The notes under the pieces: generated by a model
Database searches by the model: none
The model's input: the letters and a program-made list of their open reading frames with translations, nothing else
What the model was told of the DNA's origin: nothing
Source of the DNA: Bugula neritina
Taxonomy: Eukaryota > Bryozoa > Gymnolaemata > Cheilostomatida > Bugulidae
NCBI GenBank assembly: GCA_964035545.1
Contig: OZ037770.1
Coordinates: 7,454,527 to 7,518,526 of the forward strand
Direction: 5' to 3'
DNA: 64,000 nucleotides
Program-made: the position numbers and the translations under genes
In this document: positions 11,679 through 44,800 of the stretch, one piece after another
How the letters are laid out: each line of letters opens with the position of its first letter
How positions within the stretch are numbered: position 1 is the stretch's first letter

Positions 11679-11719
11679 CTACTCTGAAGATGGGTACAGT
11701 GGTACCCGAAATATCAGTG
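11679..11719 (+). ncRNA. compact hammerhead-ribozyme motif in PLE B tail
   Basis: CTGAAGA (11684-11690, core position 7 is free to vary) is followed by a perfect 6-bp stem II (GGGTAC / GTACCC, loop AGTG), then GAAA (11708-11711) and TATC (11712-11715). Stem III would be a single A-U pair, a minimal form reported for PLE hammerheads. Stem I is short (ACT/AGT plus one T-G pair). Activity is uncertain. Confidence 0.6.
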
Positions 11720-11767
11720 TAATTACTTTACCTAATAAAGTAATAAATAACAATGTTTTTCATATAC

Positions 11768-11773
<6 letters not shown>

Positions 11774-11857
<84 letters not shown>
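11774..11857. repeat. TA microsatellite
   Basis: About 42 TA dinucleotides follow the 3' end of PLE B. Confidence 0.95.
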
Positions 11858-11859
<2 letters not shown>

Positions 11860-11924
11860 AATTTCTGGGCTAGTACTTCTATTCTGGTGTCTAGATTTAA
11901 TGATTTGGCGATTATGGTGTCCTT

Positions 11925-12745
11925 AGCTCACTATCCTCCAATGAAGAAGAGTTTAAAACCACCACACAACCGTACCAAGAAGCACTATCAAACAGTGGAT
12001 ATGACTATAAATTAAAATAAAACCCAACACCTAAATCCAACAACAATAATAGAAATAGAAATAGAAACATATTGTGGTACAACCCACCTTTTAGTTCAAC
12101 AGTAAAAACCAAAATAGGGAAGAAATTTCTCCAAATCATCGACAAATGCTTTCCACCATCCAACCAAGTAAAATTTTCAATAGAAAAACTATAAAAATTA
12201 GCTATTCATGCATGCCCAACATGAAAAATATTATTGATGGCTCGAACCATCACAAACTTAAAACCGCACACACCCCTACTACCGCTACTAAACTAAATGA
12301 CACACAATGTAACTGCAAACAACCTTCCCACTGTCCACTAAATGGTAAATGCTTATACAAAGACGTAATATACCAAGCAACTGTAACAAGACATGACAAT
12401 AATTCCAGCCATTCATACATAGGACTCTGTTCGACTACCTTCAAAACCAGATTCAATAACCACAAAGCCTCTTTCCTACATGCAGATAAAGCTAACAGCA
12501 CGCAACTCAGCAGACACATCTGGAATTTAAAAGACAACAAAACGAAATTCAGCTTAAAATGGAATATTTTAAAGATTTGCAAACCATACTCAAACCTAAC
12601 CAATAGATGTAATTTATGCAACTATGAGAAGTATATAATTTTAAAACAACCGGAATTATCTTCCCTCAACAAACGAAAAGAGCTTTCCACCACGTGTAGA
12701 CATAAACGCAAATTTTTACTTGCGCACTTAACAGACGCTAGTTAA
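11925..12745 (+). pseudogene. PLE C Cys-finger / GIY-YIG-type endonuclease, partial
   Basis: A main frame of 199 codons (12146-12745) starts just after KISYSCMPN-type sequence, with the finger CNCKQPSHCPLNGKC, VIYQATV, SYIGLC and FKTRFNNHKASF, and the terminal CNLCNYEKYI. Upstream codons (SGYDYKLK, then a TAA at about 12015) read in another frame, and there is a frameshift near 12160. Only the C-terminal third of the protein remains. Confidence 0.8.
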
Positions 12746-12980
12746 AACATTCCAGCGTAGTAATACACTAACAATACTAATTTCAAAACAAAATCACTCA
12801 AGCGTACACACAACGACCTGATGATCGTAGCTCGCACTACGTGAAACACTATTGTAGTCAATAGAATGAAGATCTAAGTTTATTTTTCTATCCAAAATTG
12901 TATTAGTACCAAATATAAATACTCTATTTTTCGAAATATTGAGTTCTTTTGATTCATTTTTAATTATAGAAACTATATAT
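11925..12980 (+). mobile_element. Penelope-like element C, 5'-truncated
   Basis: This is the 3' part of a PLE related to A but clearly divergent. It is the same subfamily as the inverted copy at 248-377/7938-8252, which it matches base by base over about 450 bp. It covers the Cys finger, the GIY-YIG domain and the 3' non-coding end, finishing in a TA tract. Confidence 0.85.
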
Positions 12981-13000
12981 ATATATATATATATCTCAAT

Positions 13001-13045
13001 CTGTGGACAGCAGCTGTTTCGGGATTTGTCCCCTCATCAGCATAT
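13001..13045 (-). ncRNA. second copy of the PLE hammerhead, minus strand
   Basis: On the minus strand CTGATGA (13034-13040), GAAA (13017-13020) and GTC (13006-13008) are intact. Stem II is better than in the first copy (GGGA/TCCC). The 5' side of stem I is AT-rich and pairs poorly with CACAG, so self-cleavage is doubtful. It marks the right edge of the PLE cluster. Confidence 0.7.
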
Positions 13046-13563
13046 ATAAATATATGTTTCTATATACTAAAGCATATTTCAAAAGTATATTCTTGCAATC
13101 TGTAGGTGATAGTAGCTAAGGAATAAAGGAATATTGGCATAAGAAACTTATTCAAGCATGTTTATAGTCACCATCCCTGTGAGAAATCTCTGATAGAAAG
13201 GGTATGTTTTAAATGGGGCTAAAGAACTATTCAGATTAGGAACAGAATTCATTGTGGCTGAATGTTCTTCCTAACATCACCAATGGCTTTTGTGTAAGTT
13301 CAAACCCATGACTAAACAAACGCTCTCACTCCTAGACCATTGCATAAATAAAGTCTGTCAGGGACACATTTTGATGACCTAATATTATGGAAGATATATT
13401 TAACTTAGAATAATAGTTTGCATGATGACCTTAAGAGCTGCATAAAAGGTTCAACAATATGACGTAGAGCTTATGACAGTGTGACAACAATGACACCATC
13501 GGTCATCTTCTTACAACTAATTCAGCTCCTCCGTATTCATAGTCTCTTCTGAGTTCTGGCAAC
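13046..13563. other. 5' flank of the LRR receptor gene
   Basis: No coding exon is recognised. A dispersed repeat lies at 13160-13330. A TATA-like CATAAAAGG at 13441-13449 lies about 115 bp before the ATG and could belong to the promoter. Confidence 0.4.
13160..13330 (-). repeat. dispersed SINE-like repeat, copy 1
   Basis: It shares CATCCCTGTGAGAA and, about 100 bp on, TCCTAACATCACCAATGGCTT with 58977-59150 in the same order and orientation. On the minus strand a GGGTTTGAACT box resembles a pol III B box, but no A box or tail was confirmed. Confidence 0.5.
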
Positions 13564-35107
<21,544 letters not shown>

Positions 35108-35854
35108 CCTTTCACATGAGTAAAATCACCAAGTGACTCAAAAGCGCATGAAGTCAGGCTAAAAGTTGAATGACCAAGATTTCTTGTTGTCCAATTTTTT
35201 ACAAATATATATTTTTTTAATTTAACTATAATCCTGTATAAAGCCTGTACAGAGCTGTACATGTCACATTGGCTAGACTACACAATCTACAACAAAATAT
35301 TCTTCTAATGTAACATAATATATTAAACTTATGGCTTGAAAGTAAAGTTGTATTCTGAAGTGAACTTTGTTTTCTGGCTAGTGTTTGACTGAATGAAATG
35401 TTCCTACTGCATGGTACTTATTCAACTCAAATCAAAATTTCGCAAGTAATCGACAAACTTTGCTGCTCATAATCATGTAAAACAGAATGTATTTCAAAAC
35501 AACAACAAAACACAAAGAAATATTATGCCAGCATAAAACCAATTTAAATGGTAAAATAGCTCAAGCAATATTATTAAATAAAATCACATTTAAAGAAACC
35601 AAAGCTGAGGTTTTAGCACCACAAGTATAGATATCAAAAGCAGAGATAAAATCTTCATACATGTGTTGAGATAAAAAGAAGAATATATATAATAAAACAT
35701 TATCAAAAAAGTGGTAAGCTGCAGAAATTAAAACCTAGCTCTAAGTGGGTGTGTCCTGTGGTACTAAAGAGAAAGTACTATAAAGAGAAAGTACTATAAA
35801 GAGAAAGTACTATAAAGAGAAAGTACTGAAGAAAACAGCTGAGGTTTATAAAGG
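35108..35854. other. region between convergent genes
   Basis: About 750 bp separate the stop codons of the LRR receptor and the ANK-SOCS gene. It contains both 3' untranslated regions. AATAAA at about 35576 is a possible signal for the plus-strand gene. A 16-bp repeat (AGAGAAAGTACTATAA, four copies) lies at 35766-35828. Confidence 0.5.
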
Positions 35855-38800
35855 TCAGCAGGAAATGTCTAAATCTGACAGGTCAAGATGCTTGTCAGTT
35901 TGAAACATCAGGTAACTCTTTAGGCTGGAGGGTAAATGAAGCGAAGCTACTTTGTGAGTCACACCAACCCCTAAACACTGCCTTAATGTACCCCTGCAGA
36001 GTTCAAGCAAAGAAGATGGAGTTATCAGCTCTAGGCGAAGCAGTTCTATCAACTGTTCCCTCCCACCAACACTCAACATCCGCCCCTGAGTACCACCAGT
36101 ATCCAGGTTGACTGTCAGCATGTCATGGATAACCCTCAAGAGACTGTAGGGCTTCCTGCAAACACCAAATCATAATCCAACAACAATGTGTGACGAGACC
36201 CTAAAAATCAGTTGCATACCACACAGGGGTAGATAAACAGAAAGTGCAGGAACATTACAAGTCCATTAATTTCATAGTTGTCAGGTTTTCTTGAGAAGAA
36301 TGTTTAAAATGATAGATTGTAGATTGTATAGAATGTGTATTTGTACTAGTATTTGTACCTATAAAAAATCTAAATTGTAGCTTAGGATCTGGTTACTATT
36401 ATAGCTCAAAGTTACATCACTATTTTCGACAAGGCAACCAGATACATTACTTGTATTTTCCTGTAATCATGAAATCCTTTGAATTAAGTGAAATTAAATT
36501 ACAAATTTTTAGTAAATACTTAAAATTTAAAATACCCAATAAGCACATAACTGGAAAGTCATTATGATAATAGAGGGTCACATCTTCTATCCATCATTGC
36601 ATATTAAATGACAGATATATATAATTTAGAAATATGAAGTCTGAAACTATCACAGATAATACATTTTCTAATTAGTCGATTTCAGTTTCATTAAAATGTA
36701 ACATGGTGCAAGAATCAGTTGAGTAAATAGAAAACCCCATGACTTGTGTTTAGCATCAATATTTTTACATTAATTATAATTATTACCTGTTCAAAAATGT
36801 TTTGATTCCAAATGTTTACAAGAAAATATAACAGTATTTCTAAAATCCTATCCCATCAATCATAACAGCAACAAAACATACGTAACTTTCCACTACAGCT
36901 ACAACAAAACTACCACTCATGAAATATGCAACCTATAAATGTTGAAAGAACACAACCCTGTATTACTAAGAGAACACAACTCTGTATTATTAAGAGAACA
37001 CAACCCTGTATTACTAAGCTAACACAACTCTGTATTACTAAGAGAACCCAACTCTACATTACTAAGAGAACCCAACTTTACATTACTAAGAGAACCCAAC
37101 TTTACATCACTAAAATAACACAACCCTGTATTACTAAGAGAACACAACTCTGTATTACTAGAAAAGCACAACTCTACATTACTAAGTAGAACTGGAGTCA
37201 AGGATATTCACCGGTAGTAGTGAGAGAGAAGCAGCTTGAACATATTCAGGTCATCATACTTGACACTGGCAAAGAGAGGCTGCAGTTCAACGTGAGGGTG
37301 AGCGTCGTGGTACACACGACAGCACTTCTTTGGTACAACAAGGTGACTTGACTCAGTGGAGTCGAGGGAGCAGCCAAGTTTAAGAAGGCATCGTATGATC
37401 CTCTTGCTGTTGGCATCAACTGCCAACTGAATAGGCCTTTCTCCATTCTGATTGGTCTGAAGGGAATGAGTAAGAAAAGAACGTGTCAAGCAGTCGTGTG
37501 CAGAACAAGCAGAAGACAACCCTAAATTAGAAACTTAGAAGCATTAGTTTTATAAAATTGTGAAAACTTACTGGTCATTCGAAAATTTTATTTATTGAGT
37601 ATTTGTCAACATTATTACGAAAAATTGGTAATTTAATTAAAAAGGCCTTCCCATTAACAACTTTCACTTTAACTCATCCTACAACTAAGGATTAACAATT
37701 TGGTAAGTACACACTTTATTGATGTCAGCACCTAGGCTGACCAGTTGACTAATAAGATGTTCATCTGTCTTGGAGACTGCCTCATGGAGTGGCACAGAGT
37801 TGGCTCCAGCATTGACATCGCAGCAAGGAAGAGAGAGAAGACGATTTACAACATTACTTCTCCCTAGCCTAATAGCCTTAGCCAATGAAGTATTTCCCAA
37901 AGCATCAGCGTGGTTGATGTTACATCCTGTTGAGCCAGAAATCAATACTTTGACTAATGTATCAATGCATTTATATATTTTAACAAATATGAAACAACAA
38001 CTTTAGCACAAGAGTACATATTTTTCTATAATTTTGGTAGTGAAACATAGTAGCTAAAACAATGTCTTATTGTGAACTTGGTAAACAGTAACTGTTTATT
38101 AAGAGAGTTGTGATAGTAGCTGCTAAGAGAGAAAACTATTGCAGTTACGGAAATAGTCATAGACATTAGCTTAATGACTATGTATGCTATACATAGTCAT
38201 AGTATAACATACATAGTCATAGTATAATATCCATAGTCATAGTATAACATACATAGTCATAGTATAACATACATAGTCATAGTATAACATACATAGTCAT
38301 AGTATAATATACATAGTCATAGTATAACATACGTAGTCATAGTATAACATACATAGTCATAGTATAATGTCCATAGTCATAGTATAATATACATAGTCAT
38401 AGTATAATATCCATAGTCATAGTATAACATACATAGTCATAGTATAATATCCATAGTCATAGTATAATATCCATAGTCATAGTATAATATACATAGTCAT
38501 AGTATAATATCCATAGTCATAGTATAACATACATAGTCATAGTATAATATCCATAGTCATAGTATAATATCCATAGTCATAGTAAAATATACATAGTCAT
38601 AGTATAATATCCATAGTCATAGTATAATATCCATAGTCATAGTAAAATATACATAGTCATAGTATAACATACATAGTCATAGTATAATATACATAGTCAT
38701 AGTATAATATTCATAGTCATAGTATGTTATACATAGTCATAGTATAACAGCATTGAGTCACCTCTTGAAATTAAAAGTAGCGCCAAGTCAGCACTGACAG

Positions 38801-41800
38801 AGACAGCCACATGCAGTGCAGATTCTTTGCTCACAAAATCTGCAGCGTCAAGGTCTGTTCCAGCATCAATCAGCATTTCAACAATCTTTAAAATGCAGAG
38901 TATTATTATATTATAAAATATGTACCATACAAAGTTATATAAATATAAAAATACATTAGTAGAATATAAAGCACTGAGTATATGTATATTATAATATAAT
39001 AGTAGAATACACAGCACTGAATATATGAATATTATAATATAATAGTAGAATACACAGTACTGAATATATGTATATTATAATATAATAGTAGAATACACAG
39101 CACTGAATATATGTATATTATAATATAATAGTAGAATACACAGTACTGAATATATGTATATTATAATATAATAGTAGAATACACAGTACTGAATATATGT
39201 ATATTATAATATAATAGTAGAATACACAGTACTGAATATATGTATATTATAATATAATAGTAGAATACACAGTACTGAATATATGTATATTATAATATAA
39301 TAGTAGAATACACAGCACTGAATATATGTATACTATAATATAATAGTAGAATACACAGTACTGAATATATGTATATTATAATATAATAGTAGAATACACA
39401 GTACTGAATATATGTATATTATAATATAATAGTAGAATACACAGCACTGAATATATGAATATTATAATATAATAGTAGAATACACAGTACTGAGTATATG
39501 TATATTATAATATAATAGTAAAATACACAGCACTGAATATATGTATATTATAATATAATAGTAGAATATAAAGCACTGAAAATATGTATGTATTATAAGT
39601 AATGTTATGTATACCAGCACATACAGCACATAAAAGAATTACATTCTCATACAAAGTGAGGGCATGGTATGTAGCACCAGCCAGCAAGCACCTGCTTTGG
39701 TTGACATGTCACAACACTCTTGAACAAAGCTGTGTGACCACTCTGGTTCCGAATATTTGCATCACAACCTGGAAAATAAAGCTGGAATACATTCACTGTG
39801 AGATATACAATATATGCAGTTATTTGTTAAGAGTTAAGATACCCCACTGGATATATGTTAATCATGTCAATATAGTCATGTACCAAAATGATGAATTGAA
39901 ATACAACAAAATATGACATAATTCAGAATAATTCAATATATTAGGATAGCCTCTACTTTCTAGTGTTATCTTACCAGATCTCAGAAGGAGAGAAAGCATA
40001 GACACACTGACTCTGTCTCGAATTGCGGCATGTAGAACAGTCTCCCCTACTTTGTCCACGATACTAACCTTAGCTCCATGTGCTAGCAATAGCTGGGCAA
40101 GCACTAAACACAGTACCAATGTGTACAATAAAGTGGTTTCTATGTGGCTAATAGAATTTAGAAATCTGCTATGTTTGGTTTCAATCATGAAATACAATTT
40201 ATACACAATTTTCAAACCTTTAGCAAATTTTTTGAGTAAACTATTATTTATACCATATATAGCTTGTTCGACAAGTAAAATAAAAGTAACATTTACAATG
40301 TAGTGTCGGCATTTATGCATAGGTTTTTCACTCTCCAAAATGTAGATTGTACTAATGCACAAGGTTTAAATCTTAACTGTATCTCTATATTCTATAAATG
40401 TAGACTACACTCTACTGTTATGATTTTCAACACACCTTTGTATGCTATGAGAAGTAAACTATTCTCTAAAGTTACCTACCAGTATTGCCTGTTTTCGCAG
40501 CAGTAAATAGCGATGTCCAGCCGCAACTATTTTCAGGGATGTTGACATCACACCCCTTACTCAACAGAGTTTTGCTTAAAAACCCAGGTACACTGTGTAA
40601 CGCAGCTGCTCCAAATATGCATGCCAAAGAAATCAATCGAAAAATCGGCGTAATTCCTTCGTAGTCGGCCATATTTATTGTGGAAAGTCCTTGTGCAGTT
40701 GCCAGTATGATATCTACAATAGCGATGTTTTGCTGCTCCACTGCGACTACAACACACACGGGAACATGACATGTAGACTATATATATAGCAAAGGTAGAC
40801 AACTTTATTTAAATCATAATAAACTCTCAATCTAAAAATATTTTTTAAAAAGTATCAGTAAAAGCAACTAATAAGGCCCTGATACAATGTACCTGGAAAA
40901 AGAAAGAATTCCATAGTATTAGCTCTTAAAGACCTACCCAAGCTAACAATGACCTACTTTATAAATCACCGTACCTAAAATTTGATGAAAATTGAACTGG
41001 CAATCATCTTAAAAAAATGTTTATTAAATACCTACAGCATTTTACACATGTAGTAATAATATGTTAGTATAAATTATGAAATTATCACCAGCATAATGAA
41101 TTTAACAATGTGAGTTGAAGACTCACAGCTACAAGCTACCATGTTCCAAATCAACGTAATGTATTATTATATGTTATAAGAGTATGTATATATGTATGTA
41201 TACACATATGTTAATTGAAATTTCAAAGCAACAGTTGCCATTATGTTCATCTACCCAATGATTAATTGATAGAATTTTAGCAGTCTCATATAGTTGTTGA
41301 AAGATGTAAAACAACTTTCACAAACATCTCCCATATTGCATTACACTAACTGCACTATACAACTAGTCACTGCTAGCTCTATTCCAATGCAGTGATAAAT
41401 TGCTCAATAGCTGCATTTGTACCCTGGATATCGTAAGCATGACGTAACAACAGGGAATTCCCACTGAAGGTTTTCCAACTGCATTATGAATAAGTAACTA
41501 AGCGGTGTTATCACAACAAAAGCCCTTGTAGTACACATGTACAAATTCTATTGGTCCATATTCTATACTGAACTGAAAAGCCTAGTAAAACAAAATCAAC
41601 ATTACCATCAGTAACGGATGCTGCAATGAGCAAGAGAGAGGTTGTTTTTAGCAAGAGTAAATCTACTACCACCTGGCATGATGATTAGTGAGGGATATGG
41701 GTTGAGTGAGAATGCAGGACTTGCAAGCAGTGAGAGCAGCACAGTTATACTGATGCCAGCAAATAATGGAGGAAATGGCAGTGTTAGGTCACACTGGAGT

Positions 41801-44800
41801 GTTTCTACTGGAAGCAATGACACCCTGACATCCACCCACATGCCATGTGACTGGAACAGCACGGTTAGCTCTGCAGGAAGTTACATCATCACTCAGCAAC
41901 CAAATGATGAGGGGAGGCAGCGTATAAGAGAGTTTCTGACACCTGAGGGCATAGGAAGGACTGATGTGATAGAGAGAGAGAATATGTATGGAGCCAGCAG
42001 ACCAGAGTATGATGGGGGTGTAGCTCATGGATACGGAGGTAGGCTCTAGTGCAGGGCTGCTAATACAAATAATAATTGAAATAATTTAACCCATGTATGC
42101 TGAAATTAGCCACAGAAATGTCCATCAAATGCTTACAGATGCTTAACAAGGTGCCTATGTATTATAGGACAGCAAAGGAATAGCAGATCAAACCTGCAAC
42201 AATTAGTAGCCGCATTTAATCCACCCGCGTTGGCACCCATCAGGGAGGAAGTGCTGGTTCATGAAGATGCGTCTGCAGAAGTGGGCGGACAGAAAGACAG
42301 TCATAGTGAAAGACAATTAAAATCAACATATGAAAATGAAAGCACCAAGATTAACATGCCAACTGATGGCTATGAGGCCAACTCATTGGAGCCCTTGCAG
42401 GGTATGTATAATATCTATGAGACAGTCGTGTACAACTCACACCTTGTGTAATGTTATACAATATAACTTACTGTCTAGATTCTAGAGTACAAACTGACAG
42501 TAAATGAGATGGCGGGATTTAATATTTGCTGTCTAGACTCTAGAGTACAAACTGACAGTAAATGAGATGATGGGGTTCAATATATCTCAGATGCTGATAA
42601 CTTCTACACTTGATATTTATGGAAAGTGATTTCTCGGATTTGGGAGGTATAAAACTAGTGTTTTAAACTTACAAATCACCTTAATTGTCATTCATATTAG
42701 ATCACCTAAGAGTAATTTATAATAAAAATCAGTAAAGACCAGTGCTATTTACTTGATGGTGTATGAGTCAGCCAATTCCATCATCAGTGCGTTAGAGGTG
42801 GGTAGGGCATTGAAAAACTACAAAACACACTCTATAAATCTCTCTGCTAGCTAAGCAAATGTTAACACAGTCAACTCGGAAATACCAGAAGTTAGTTTGC
42901 CACTTCTGCGTAACTCAAGAAGATTCTCAAAAACATGTTCATGTTAGCTAAGATGAGTTCAGCTTATGGGAAGGAGGCATTACCCCCCCCCCCCAATTTG
43001 CAGATACTGTTATAACCATGTCCTATAGAATTTCTATATTTCTAGTTACTAATTCCTTTTCTAAAGCATCAAATGCAGAAATTAAAAAATTGTGTGCTTG
43101 GCATGTGCTTTCAATCGCTTTTAAAAGACACAAAACGGTGTTATAAGTGCAGTCATCACTCATTAGTTGTGGTTCTGGCATGGTATGTTTTATACTTATA
43201 GGATGGAATAGTGGTGAGTCTGAGCAACCTCCGATACCGGATTCCATACTGGCTTATGAAACAGACGCAAGAAAAATGAAGCTTTTGGAAGAGTTTTCGG
43301 ACCTAACATTTGAAGCAGAGAATTGCTTCCATCGAATTGTCTTCACTATGGTAACTCTTGGCACTTTATTAGGTCTCCTTGCATATATAATACTACCAAT
43401 AGTTGTAATTACTGGAGTTGAGAGTATGATGGCCAAAAGAATAGAACATGAGAACACACTTGTAATATCAATTTACATCATAGAAACTATAGCAATTCTA
43501 TTTATTTTATATATATCAAGAAGTTGAGTCAGAAAGTTCATTTCAAAAAATATAATACACTTTATATATTGAAAGTATACTTTATATATTGAAAGTATAC
43601 TTTATATATTGAAAGTATACTTTCAATATATAAAGTATACTTTATATATTGAAAGTATACTTTATATATTGAAAGTAAACTTTATATATTGAAAGTATAC
43701 TTTATATATTGAAAGTATACTTTATATATTGAAAGTAAACTTTATATATTGAAAGTATACTTTATATATTGAAAGTATACTTTATAAATGGAAAATATAT
43801 TATAATGTCTTCCTTTACTAATACTATAATAATTATATAGATAGCATGATAAAGGAATTTTTATACTACTTTTTTGTAGTAGAATTATTTACAATATTAT
43901 TTTGTTATTTTATATAAGTTTTTTCTTTTGTATTACAGCTGTGTTTCTCTTTAAAAATTTTTATATGAAAACACAAAGCAACATCTCTATCATTATCTAT
44001 ATTTATCTATATCTTGTATTATCTATATTTAAGTACAAGCCTAATGATTTAATTATTATATAAACTATTAAATTTGCAACAATAAAGAAAATTTCATTAA
44101 ACCACACTTTGATTCTAAGGAAGCAACAGGTTAACTGAAGTATAAGTGATTTGCAACTCACTGAAAAGATAAACAAAATACAAGCATCTCCTTCGTCATA
44201 AAGTTCATACAGTACGGCATTATTAGCGAGAATCACTTGTTCCAATGTGGCTTCTGTAGTGATAGGCTAACCTTGGTACTGGTGATATTACTTATTAGAT
44301 ATATAGTTCTAGTCTGCTGGATCTCTATAGTTATGACTTTAGTTTTAGGTTTTACTCTTAGTTTATCTGTATTAGTATTAGTATCACTGTGTTCGTATCC
44401 CACAGCCTTTGTCTCAGTCTCTTGTCAGTCTCTAAGTATAAGGTCAGTTAGTATGTGAGTTATTAGTTAGTATAGGTGTATACTCAAGTACTAGTAAAGG
44501 GTTTGTTTCAATTATTATAAGTATCTCCTCTGAATTTATTCACTCTTTCTCTCAATCTCTGTTCATTCTCCCCGCCGCGAGCTTTTTCTATTTAATTGTT
44601 ATTTATTTGTCATTCAAGAGCAGATAACCCTTCAGTATACACTTCAGCTTCAAGTACTTAATAACTAACTACTGGAGTGATTCAGCCAATTAGCCTTAGA
44701 ATTTATGAATATGATCTTTATAGCTCTCACAAAGTCAGCCATAATCTAATATAAATGCTAATCACTACTGGAATTTGCTTTTTGGGCTAAATTACATTCA

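Larger units (their letters stand above)
10516..11773 (+). mobile_element. Penelope-like element B, 5'-truncated
   Basis: This PLE differs from its neighbours. It starts inside RT at the catalytic box (VKYIDDTFAT), runs through the RT thumb and a GIY-YIG endonuclease, then a 3' region with a compact hammerhead-like motif and a TA tract. Confidence 0.85.

Noticed and set aside
41642-41677. Upstream extension of the nested gene's first coding exon
   Set aside because: No ATG in the extension, and TTGTTTTTAG looks like a splice acceptor, so the ATG at 41678 was preferred.
44003-44245. Possible ANK exon on the minus strand (MEQVILANNAV)
   Set aside because: No phase-compatible acceptor and donor; joining it to exon 6 gives an early stop, and the sequence is not ankyrin-like.
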